NCBI RefSeq assembly: GCF_002567005.1
Contig: NZ_NUZU01000030.1
Coordinates: 42,467-83,350, forward strand
Direction of reading: 5' to 3'
Length of the DNA: 40,884 bases
Source of the DNA: Bacillus sp. AFS073361
GTDB taxonomy: Bacteria; Bacillota; Bacilli; Bacillales; Cytobacillaceae
Below are positions 34,813-40,884 of this stretch, piece by piece (the stretch's first letter is position 1; each line of letters starts with the position of its first letter). The translations under genes and the position numbers were made by a program. Below the pieces are notes generated by a model. It was given only the letters and a program-made list of their open reading frames with translations. It searched no databases and was not told the origin of the DNA.

Positions 34813-35967
34813 ATGAAGGTGATTAGAAAACTGCTATTAGGAGTCATAACCGTTTTTTTGCTTACAGGATGTTGGAACCGGATTGAAGTGAATGATATTG
34901 CCATTGTTACTGCGATTGGATTAGACCTTGTTGAAGAGAATATGATTCGCTTAACCCTTCAAGTGGCTATACCAACTAAGCTAGGACCAGCTGGAGGAAG
35001 TAGTGGAGGAGGAAAAGATCGCAGTACATTTGTCATTTCAGAGAAAGGTGTCACGGTTTCTGAAGCGTACCGAAAGTTACAAATGAAGCTATCGAGACGT
35101 GTATTCTTTTCTCAAAGCAGGGTCTTGTTAATCAGTGAGTCTTTAGCTAGAAAGGGAATTTTTAATATTATTGACTTTTATACAAGATTCCATCAACCTC
35201 GAATGAACAGTTTTATTATGTTTACAGAAGGAGCGGCTTCCGAAGTTATTAAAAACATGCCAAATTTAGAAAGTGTTTCAGCAGAGGAAACGAAGGAACT
35301 TGCAAAGCTAAGTGTAGGTTTAAAGGTTTATGTCAGGGATTTTTTAAACATGCTTCTTACAGACGGATTAGAACCATATGCCCCTCAGTATAAATTAACT
35401 TCGGTAGAAGTAGATACGGAAAATGAATCAGGAAAAATACAGTCTATTAATGGGGCTGCTGTATTTAAAAAAGACAAGCTAATAGGTTGGATGGATGAAA
35501 CTGAAACCCGGGGAATTTTATGGCTTCGTAATGAAATTGAAGGAGGAGTCATTACTATTAAAGTCCCAAAGGAAAAAGGCGGGGGAAATATTAGTCTTGA
35601 TATTATTAGATCAAAAACAAAAATCCTTCCTCATCATGACCATGGACAAATGAAAATTACAGTTAATGTTACCTCAGAAATGAGTGCAATTGAAAATACT
35701 TCAAAGCTAGTATTATTTAATCCAAAAGTAATTGAAGAGATCCAAAAAAATATTGAAAAGGAGATTAAGGGTCGAATTCAATTAGTAGTAAATAAGGCTC
35801 AAAAAGATTTTCAATCAGACATATTTGGATTTGGCCAAGCCGTTTACAGAGAATATCCAAAAGCATGGAATACATTTTATAAAAAGAATTGGAACCATGA
35901 GTTTTCACAAGTAGAAGTAAATATTAAATCAAAAGTTTATGTAAGAAGAATCGGCTTAAGTAAGTGA
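34813..35967 (+). CDS. Spore germinant receptor C subunit (GerAC family lipoprotein)
   Basis: A 384-aa lipoprotein on the outer face of the spore inner membrane. Signal peptide at 1-19, lipobox LLTGC with Cys20, then WNRIEVNDIAIVTAIGLDLV, typical of Ger(x)C. Further signatures: RKLQMKLSRRVFFSQSRVLLI, FYTRFHQPRMNSFIMFTEGA and the C-terminal YPKAWNTFYKKNWNHEFSQV. A purine-rich GGGATGGG precedes the ATG. Third gene of the operon, followed by a tiny membrane ORF. Confidence 0.94.
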   Translation: MKVIRKLLLGVITVFLLTGCWNRIEVNDIAIVTAIGLDLVEENMIRLTLQVAIPTKLGPAGGSSGGGKDRSTFVISEKGVTVSEAYRKLQMKLSRRVFFSQSRVLLISESLARKGIFNIIDFYTRFHQPRMNSFIMFTEGAASEVIKNMPNLESVSAEETKELAKLSVGLKVYVRDFLNMLLTDGLEPYAPQYKLTSVEVDTENESGKIQSINGAAVFKKDKLIGWMDETETRGILWLRNEIEGGVITIKVPKEKGGGNISLDIIRSKTKILPHHDHGQMKITVNVTSEMSAIENTSKLVLFNPKVIEEIQKNIEKEIKGRIQLVVNKAQKDFQSDIFGFGQAVYREYPKAWNTFYKKNWNHEFSQVEVNIKSKVYVRRIGLSK

Positions 35968-35995
35968 AGAAATACTTCATAAAAAGGAATGGAAA

Positions 35996-36160
35996 ATGTT
36001 TAAGATTTTTTTAGTGATTTTTACCTTCGTTTTAATCTTTTCATGGGAAGCTTTACGTTTAATACGAAAAAGGGAAATAAAAGAACTAGTTGTTTTTTCT
36101 ATTCTTTCATTAATTGGCTTAGCATTGAGTATTATGGTAATTATCCGATCATTTGTCTAA
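35996..36160 (+). CDS. Two-helix membrane protein, candidate Ger receptor D subunit
   Basis: A 54-aa frame: MFKIFLVIFTFVLIFSWEAL then RLIRKREIKELVVFSILSLI then GLALSIMVIIRSFV. Two hydrophobic helices (about 2-20 and 31-51) are joined by a basic loop RLIRKREIKE. AAAAAGGA stands seven bases before the ATG, 28 bases after the C-subunit stop. Several Bacillus ger operons carry a fourth gene for a small two-helix D subunit that modulates germination; size, topology and position fit. Family membership is inferred from these, not from a sequence match. Confidence 0.72.
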   Translation: MFKIFLVIFTFVLIFSWEALRLIRKREIKELVVFSILSLIGLALSIMVIIRSFV

Positions 36161-36288
36161 TGATTTGGTATTAAAGGGGGACCATACTAATTTTTACTAT
36201 CAAAAAATATGAAATGGACATTCTCACCTTTTTAAAGAAGTTGGAAGCTGCAAAGTCCAATTTCTAATGAAAATGTCCAATCATACTT

Positions 36289-36723
36289 TTATATACCGGA
36301 AGAACCGAATCCACCTTCTGATCTACCCGTATCCGCTAATATTTCTGTTTCAATAAGGTTAACTTTTAAGACTGGGGCAATAACCATTTGGGCAATTCTC
36401 ATTTGTTTTTCAATTGTAAAATCTTCTTTCCCATGATTAATAAGGATAATTTTTATTTCCCCTCGGTACCCTTCATCAATAGTCCCCGGACTATTAAGCA
36501 CAGTTATAGAGTGTTTTAAGGCTAGACCACTTCTTGGCCTAATCTGCGCCTCCGTTCCTTTAGGTAATTCAATTTGTATACCCGTTCTTATTAAGCCCGC
36601 ATCCCCTGCTTTGATTATTTTTTCTTCAATAGAAAATAAATCTAAGCCAGCATCACCTTCATATGCTCGATGGGGTAATACAGCCTCATCGTCTATTAAT
36701 TTAACTTTCAATTGATATTCCAT
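36289..36723 (-). CDS. dut: Trimeric dUTP diphosphatase
   Basis: Hydrolyses dUTP to dUMP and PPi, keeping uracil out of DNA and feeding dTMP synthesis. The 144-aa protein shows the five dUTPase motifs in order: [53 protein letters not shown] and the C-terminal [11 protein letters not shown] that closes over the site. AAGAGG precedes the ATG. It sits between the ger operon (convergent) and ysdA; such dUTPases are also common on phages, but no other phage gene is near. Confidence 0.95.
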   Translation of the reverse strand: MEYQLKVKLIDDEAVLPHRAYEGDAGLDLFSIEEKIIKAGDAGLIRTGIQIELPKGTEAQIRPRSGLALKHSITVLNSPGTIDEGYRGEIKIILINHGKEDFTIEKQMRIAQMVIAPVLKVNLIETEILADTGRSEGGFGSSGI

Positions 36724-36800
36724 TTTGAACCTCTTTTCAAGAAATTTTTATGTAACTTAATTGATTACGCATGCATTGCTTAGCCCCCAAGATGCGACTT

Positions 36801-37061
36801 TTATAGTAAAAACTTGATTAACAGAACTAACTCAATCACTGCAAGAACCGGAAAACCAATCTTAAATGAAGTATGCTTTGTTTTATGTCGATAAAGTTGC
36901 ATGCCTGCTGTCGCACCTACAGCACCGCCAAATAATGCCACTAGCCATAAGGTCCGCTCGCTTATTCTAAACTCATGCTTTTTAGCCCTTCTCTTATCCT
37001 CCCACATAATCACGAGCCCCGCAATATTCATGATAAAATAGGCCACTAACCATATTTTCAT
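36801..37061 (-). CDS. ysdA: DUF1294 membrane protein YsdA
   Basis: An 86-aa membrane protein with helices at about 1-20, 37-57 and 68-86 and the DUF1294 block MWEDKRRAKKHEFRISERTL followed by ALFGGAVGATAGMQLYRHKT. Function unknown. GAGGGGGA precedes the ATG. It lies downstream of rplT, as in B. subtilis. Confidence 0.9.
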   Translation of the reverse strand: MKIWLVAYFIMNIAGLVIMWEDKRRAKKHEFRISERTLWLVALFGGAVGATAGMQLYRHKTKHTSFKIGFPVLAVIELVLLIKFLL

Positions 37062-37117
37062 CCCCAGTATCCCCCTCTATAGAAAAAGCCATCCTCATAA
37101 GAGAATGGCCTTTGATA

Positions 37118-37238
37118 TGTCTAGCTACAGCGCCTAGGGGCTCGGGGTCATAAGCCAATCCGTCAAGAAGGTTAAAAAACAACCTTCTCGCCGGCTCGTC
37201 TTATGCCTGTCGCCCCTGTTCAAGGCGCTTCCGCTTTT
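37118..37238 (-). repeat. ~120-bp dispersed palindromic repeat, copy 2 (inverted)
   Basis: Shares both ends with the element at 30077-30195 in the opposite orientation (TGTCTAGCTACAGCGCCTAG ... GGCGCTTCCGCTTTT). The centre differs and has its own hairpin AGAAGGTT/AACCTTCT. It begins a few bases after the rplT stop, so it could also end the infC operon transcript. Confidence 0.88.
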
Positions 37239-37242
37239 CAAA

Positions 37243-37602
37243 TTACTTGTTAATGTTTTGTTTTGCAACATTTGCTAATTCAGCAAATGCGTTTGCATCG
37301 CTTACTGCTAATTCAGCAAGCATCTTGCGGTTTACTTCGATACCAGCAAGCTTTAAGCCATGCATTAAACGGCTGTAAGAAAGACCGTTCATACGTGCTG
37401 CTGCATTGATACGAGTAATCCAAAGTTTGCGGAAGTCGCGTTTTTTCTGGCGACGATCGCGGAAAGCATACATTAAAGATTTCATAACTTGTTGGTTAGC
37501 TACTTTATATAATGTATGTTTTGAACCGAAATAACCTTTTGCTAATTTAAGAACTTTTTTACGACGTTTGCGCGTAACTGTACCGCCTTTTACACGTGGC
37601 AT
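37243..37602 (-). CDS. rplT: 50S ribosomal protein L20
   Basis: Large-subunit assembly protein binding 23S rRNA; in B. subtilis it also represses its own operon through the infC leader. The 119-aa protein is canonical: [89 protein letters not shown] precedes the ATG. Last gene of infC-rpmI-rplT. Confidence 0.98.
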   Translation of the reverse strand: MPRVKGGTVTRKRRKKVLKLAKGYFGSKHTLYKVANQQVMKSLMYAFRDRRQKKRDFRKLWITRINAAARMNGLSYSRLMHGLKLAGIEVNRKMLAELAVSDANAFAELANVAKQNINK

Positions 37603-37640
37603 TTAATTTCCCTCCAATATATAAATCGATCACTTAATTT

Positions 37641-37841
37641 TTACTTCATGTAAGTTAAAATTTGACGAATGCGTTTGAAATCACCTTTAGAAACAAGTGA
37701 TGCTTTGCGAAGCTTACGCTTTGCTTTAGTAGATTTGTTAGCAAATAAGTGGCTTGTATAAGCATGGTCACGTTTTAATTTACCTGAACCAGTTCTTTTA
37801 AAACGCTTTGCAGCGCCACGGTGAGTTTTCATTTTTGGCAT
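37641..37841 (-). CDS. rpmI: 50S ribosomal protein L35
   Basis: A 66-aa basic large-subunit protein, canonical: [60 protein letters not shown] precedes the ATG. Middle gene of the operon, 16 bases after infC. Confidence 0.98.
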   Translation of the reverse strand: MPKMKTHRGAAKRFKRTGSGKLKRDHAYTSHLFANKSTKAKRKLRKASLVSKGDFKRIRQILTYMK

Positions 37842-37857
37842 TGGGATATCCTCCTTA

Positions 37858-38373
37858 TTACTTGTCGGTTTTAGGTGCTAAAACTAGGAACATGCTACGA
37901 CCATCCATTTTTGGATGTGATTCAATCGTTGCAACTTCCTTGCACGCCTCTGAAAAACGGTCTAACACACGTTGACCAATTTCTTTATGGGTAATCGCCC
38001 GGCCCTTGAAACGGATGGACGCTTTTACCTTGTCGCCTTTTTCTAAGAACTTAATTGCATTGCGTAACTTTGTATTAAAGTCATGCTCATCAATTGTCGG
38101 GCTGAGACGAACTTCTTTAGTGGTGATGATTTTTTGATTCTTACGAGCTTCTTTTTCTTTCTTTTGCTGCTCGAATTTAAATTTGCCATAGTCCATAATT
38201 CTGCCGACTGGAGGCTTTGCATTTGGTGCTACAAGTACCAAATCTAGGTTCACTCTTCCGGCAATCTCTAAGGCTTCAGTTTTGGTTTTAATCCCTAACT
38301 GCTCGCCATTTTGATCAATTAGGCGAATTTCGCGAGCGCGAATGCCCTCATTTAATAACATGTCTTTGCTAAT
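37858..38373 (-). CDS. infC: Translation initiation factor IF-3 (AUU start)
   Basis: Binds the 30S subunit and checks start-codon pairing. The 171-aa protein has the N-domain ([20 protein letters not shown]), linker ([20 protein letters not shown]) and C-domain ([40 protein letters not shown]). I place the start at ATT (38371-38373), coding [10 protein letters not shown], because GGAGGTGG lies six bases upstream and Geobacillus IF3 also starts with AUU at ISKD. IF3 itself rejects AUU, giving negative autoregulation. An ATG at 38400 lies upstream of that Shine-Dalgarno and lacks homology. One change from the usual motif: [10 protein letters not shown] where Cys is common. Confidence 0.95.
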   Translation of the reverse strand: MSKDMLLNEGIRAREIRLIDQNGEQLGIKTKTEALEIAGRVNLDLVLVAPNAKPPVGRIMDYGKFKFEQQKKEKEARKNQKIITTKEVRLSPTIDEHDFNTKLRNAIKFLEKGDKVKASIRFKGRAITHKEIGQRVLDRFSEACKEVATIESHPKMDGRSMFLVLAPKTDK

Positions 38374-38400
38374 AATTAGCCACCTCCAAGGTTTTATCAC

Positions 38401-38660
38401 GAATACAACGTCATGGTCAAGAAAATCATTACGAGCCCTTTCAAACCTTAACGTAAAACGCTATACAAGAATCCACAGGTATAAAACTTTTTAGCAGTGC
38501 TATAAGTGCACAAACAAAAAAGTGCGGATGAATGCACCCACACTTTACAGAACAAAAGTAATCAAACCAAAAAGTTCAAGTAAAACCTGCTAACTGCTCT
38601 ATTCGCGTCAATCAGGTGAGAAGCGGGTGCTTCTTCTTTTCCCAAAAACAAGTATTCAAT
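38401..38660 (-). ncRNA. L20-type leader of infC-rpmI-rplT
   Basis: A leader of about 300 nt from the promoter at 38675. Its 5' part pairs AAGAAGCACCCGCTTCTCAC and CTGATTGACGCG with nearby segments, as in the B. subtilis L20 leader, where L20 binding favours a terminator. A strong terminator hairpin follows (38515-38546). The role is taken from B. subtilis; the exact fold is not computed. Confidence 0.72.
38515..38546 (-). terminator. Attenuator in the infC leader
   Basis: AAAGTGTGGGTGCA and TCCGCACTTT pair around a short loop and are followed by TTTTTTG on the minus strand, about 140 bases before the infC start. Confidence 0.82.
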
Positions 38661-38674
38661 TTTTCACCTTAGTA

Positions 38675-38704
38675 AATATAACATAAGCAAAGATACAATG
38701 TCAA
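38675..38704 (-). promoter_or_regulatory. Promoter of infC-rpmI-rplT
   Basis: Minus strand: consensus TTGACA (38699-38704), 18-bp spacer, TATATT (38675-38680). Confidence 0.85.
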
Positions 38705-38775
38705 ATGAACTATTTTCTTTGACAACGAAATTTATTTTAGCAAGAAATAAATAATTATTCAATAGTTTTTTTCAA

Positions 38776-38802
38776 ACAAAAAGAGAGGCGAACCTCTCTT
38801 TC
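38776..38802 (-). terminator. Terminator of thrS
   Basis: AAAGAGAGG / CCTCTCTT stem with a four-base loop, followed by TTTTTG on the minus strand, just after the thrS stop. Confidence 0.88.
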
Positions 38803-38808
38803 TACTGT

Positions 38809-40743
38809 TTATCCTCTTTTCACTTCAGCAATTAATGAAGTTAAAAAGTCTGAGAATGGCTTTGTTTCTGAGTTTTGCTCGCCATATTTGCGGACATTAA
38901 CCGCCTGATTTTCGACTTCTTTATCCCCAACAACAAGCATATATGGTATTTTTTGCATTTGTGCTTCACGGATTTTATAACCGATTTTTTCATCACGGCC
39001 ATCCAATTCAACACGAATACCTTCATTTTGAAGCTGTTCTTGAACTTGTTTCGCATAATCATAATGCACACCAGGAGAAACAGGAATGACCTGCACCTGT
39101 ACCGGAGCGAGCCAAGTAGGGAAAGCACCTTTATATTCTTCAATTAAGAAGGCAACAAATCGTTCCATTGTGGATACAACACCACGGTGGATTACCACAG
39201 GACGATGCGGTTTACCGTCCTCACCCACATATGTTAAATCAAAACGTTCTGGTAATAAGAAGTCCAATTGAACTGTGGAAAGTGTTTCTTCCTTTCCTAA
39301 TGCAGTTTTCACTTGAACGTCAAGCTTTGGACCGTAGAAGGCTGCTTCTCCTTCTGCCTCATAATAATCAAGACCAAGGTCATCCATTGCTTCCTTCAGC
39401 ATTCCTTGGGCTTTTTCCCACATTGCGTCATCGTCAAAATACTTTTCAGTATCTTGCGGGTCACGGTAAGAAAGGCGGAAGGAATAGTCATTAATATCAA
39501 AGTCTTTGTATACGGCTAAAACGAGGTTCACAACCCGTTTGAATTCATCTTTAATTTGGTCAGGTCGAACGAAGATATGTGCATCATTTAAAGTCATTCC
39601 ACGAACACGCTGTAGTCCTGAAAGTGCACCAGACATTTCATAACGATGCATTGTTCCAAGTTCTGCGATTCGAATTGGCAGCTCACGATAGCTGTGGATG
39701 CTGTTTTTGTACACCATCATGTGATGCGGACAGTTCATTGGACGAAGAACTAATTGCTCGTTATCCATGTCCATTACTGGGAACATATCTTCTTGGTAAT
39801 GATCCCAGTGCCCTGAAGTTTTATATAAATCGACACTTCCCATAATTGGAGTGTATACATGGTCATAGCCCAGACGTTGTTCTTTATCAACAATGTAACG
39901 TTCAACCACCCGACGGATAGTTGCACCCTTTGGAAGCCATAACGGTAATCCTTGTCCTACCAATTGATTGCTAGTGAAAAGGTTTAACTCTTTCCCAATT
40001 TTACGGTGGTCACGTTCTTTCGCTTCTTCAAGTAAGCGAAGGTGTTCCGCTAAGTCTTCTTTCTTGAAAAAGGCTGTTCCATAAACGCGCTGCAGCATTT
40101 TATTTTTGCTGTCACCGCGCCAGTAAGCACCTGCAATGTTTAACAGCTTAAACTCTTTGATTTTACCTGTTGATGGGACATGGACTCCGCGGCAAAGGTC
40201 AAAGAAATCACCTTGTTCGTAAATTGTCACTGTTTCCTCATCAGGAATAGCCTCAATTAATTCCAGCTTATAAGGGTCACCTGCTTCTTTAAAAAGCTGA
40301 ACAGCCTCCGCACGGCTTACTTCTTTGCGGACAATTTCAATATTTTCATTAACGATTCGGGCCATTTCTTTTTCAATCTTTGGCAGATCTTCTGGAGTTA
40401 ATGATTCTTCAAGGTCCATATCATAATAAAATCCACCTTCGATAACAGGTCCAACACCTAAATTCACACCCGGATAAAGTCTCCTAACAGCCTGTGCCAT
40501 CAAATGCGCAGTACTGTGACGTAAAATTTCTAACGCATCATCGGAATCTGGGACGACGATTTCTATTGAACCGTCTTCATTAATTGGACGGCGAAGATCA
40601 AACAACTGTCCGTTCCATTTGCCGGCAATCGCTTTTTTCTTTAGGCCTGGGCTGATGGATGCGGCAATATCTTCCGTTGTTGTTCCTTGTGGGAACTCCT
40701 TTACTGCCCCATCTGGAAACGAAATCTTAACAACGTCTGACAT
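38809..40743 (-). CDS. thrS: Threonyl-tRNA synthetase
   Basis: Charges tRNA-Thr; class II synthetase with editing. The 644-aa protein has an N-terminal TGS domain (1-63, [20 protein letters not shown]), the editing domain with [17 protein letters not shown] and [14 protein letters not shown], the catalytic core with zinc-binding [13 protein letters not shown], motif 2 [40 protein letters not shown] (motif 3), and a C-terminal anticodon-binding domain. I choose the ATG at 40743 ([10 protein letters not shown]), with AAAGGAGG seven bases upstream; an ATG 36 bases further lacks one. In the 141 bases before the start I see no T-box element. Confidence 0.97.
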   Translation of the reverse strand: MSDVVKISFPDGAVKEFPQGTTTEDIAASISPGLKKKAIAGKWNGQLFDLRRPINEDGSIEIVVPDSDDALEILRHSTAHLMAQAVRRLYPGVNLGVGPVIEGGFYYDMDLEESLTPEDLPKIEKEMARIVNENIEIVRKEVSRAEAVQLFKEAGDPYKLELIEAIPDEETVTIYEQGDFFDLCRGVHVPSTGKIKEFKLLNIAGAYWRGDSKNKMLQRVYGTAFFKKEDLAEHLRLLEEAKERDHRKIGKELNLFTSNQLVGQGLPLWLPKGATIRRVVERYIVDKEQRLGYDHVYTPIMGSVDLYKTSGHWDHYQEDMFPVMDMDNEQLVLRPMNCPHHMMVYKNSIHSYRELPIRIAELGTMHRYEMSGALSGLQRVRGMTLNDAHIFVRPDQIKDEFKRVVNLVLAVYKDFDINDYSFRLSYRDPQDTEKYFDDDAMWEKAQGMLKEAMDDLGLDYYEAEGEAAFYGPKLDVQVKTALGKEETLSTVQLDFLLPERFDLTYVGEDGKPHRPVVIHRGVVSTMERFVAFLIEEYKGAFPTWLAPVQVQVIPVSPGVHYDYAKQVQEQLQNEGIRVELDGRDEKIGYKIREAQMQKIPYMLVVGDKEVENQAVNVRKYGEQNSETKPFSDFLTSLIAEVKRG

Positions 40744-40811
40744 GGTAATTCCTCCTTTGAAATAAGCGTTTCGGGTCAATTTTTGCCCAAAAATCCGCTT
40801 TTAAAAAATAG

Positions 40812-40884
40812 GCTGTGTTAAACTAGTCTGTTGATTTCCGTTCCAGGCACTTCGCTTTCCGCGGGCGTGCCGGGGAGCCTCCTC
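40812..40884. repeat. Edge of a GC-rich dispersed Bacillaceae repeat
   Basis: The run from about 40829 (TTGATTTCCGTTCCAGGCAC, then CTTTCCGCGGGCGTGCC and GGGAGCCTCCTC) is far richer in GC than its AT-rich surroundings and matches a repeat I recall from many Bacillaceae intergenic regions. It is cut by the window end. It lies in the thrS leader region. Confidence 0.65.

Noticed and set aside
36165..36288. Possible short frame ending in YEMDILTFLKKLEAAKSNF after the ger operon
   Set aside because: An AGGGGGA lies upstream, but there is no standard start codon at the right distance and the frame is only about 25 codons. Could be a gene remnant; not supported enough to list.
38520..38640. T-box considered for the infC leader
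   Set aside because: No AGGGTGGNACCGCG element; the pairing pattern fits an L20-type leader instead.
1..40884. CRISPR arrays, tRNA/rRNA genes, transposases, prophage genes
   Set aside because: None seen. The only regularly spaced repeats are the contiguous 21-bp arrays, which have no spacers, and the lone dut gene is not accompanied by phage genes.

Overview
The window is a low-GC Bacillaceae chromosome segment. Its gene order is close to the Bacillus subtilis block rph-gerM-racE-ysmB-gerE-sdhBAC-yslB-lysC-uvrC-trxA-etfAB-fadB-fadR-lcfA-yshE-mutS2-polX-cvpA-zapA-rnhC-pheTS-ysgA-sspI, followed by ysdC, ysdA, rplT-rpmI-infC and thrS. The spore genes (gerE, gerM, sspI and a gerA-type operon) make it an endospore former. 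The repeat families resemble those I recall from Neobacillus/Bacillus genomes, but the genus cannot be fixed from this window alone.

Region by region. 1-3.6 kb: a 21-bp tandem repeat, then rph, gerM, racE and a MarR regulator (minus strand). 3.7-4.5 kb: a plus-strand insertion of a cysteine-free HesB-like gene and an unrecognised 39-aa ORF. 4.5-8.5 kb: gerE (likely sigma-K promoter) and sdhCAB (sigma-A promoter, tandem TTGTCACA boxes, six-G Shine-Dalgarno). 8.6-12.9 kb: yslB, lysC (lysine riboswitch and internal beta-subunit start), uvrC, trxA. 13.0-18.2 kb: the fatty-acid degradation cluster lcfA, fadR-fadB-etfB-etfA, with a perfect FadR operator. 18.3-23.9 kb: yshE, a new 27-aa membrane peptide, mutS2, polX, cvpA, zapA. 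24-30 kb: rnhC and a pterin carbinolamine dehydratase (plus) facing pheST (minus, Phe-specific T-box), then ysgA. 30-37.2 kb: a block bounded by two inverted copies of a ~120-bp palindromic repeat, holding sspI, a second 21-bp repeat array, an M42 peptidase, a B-A-C ordered spore germinant receptor operon with a 54-aa two-helix fourth gene, dut and ysdA. 37.2-40.9 kb: the rplT-rpmI-infC operon (L20-type leader, AUU start for IF3) and thrS; a further dispersed repeat lies in the thrS leader at the right edge.

Most of the window is conserved housekeeping. The less ordinary content is the intergenic repeats (two 21-bp arrays, a GGTGTCAGGCACC palindrome family with one copy inside pheT, the inverted ~120-bp elements, the edge repeat), three small membrane ORFs (39, 27 and 54 aa), the gerB-A-C-D-like operon, the cysteine-free HesB protein, and possible unrecognised control of sdh. 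I found no CRISPR array, tRNA, rRNA, transposase or prophage. No clearly new multi-gene system is evident; the best candidates are the germinant receptor operon with its tiny fourth gene and the repeat families.
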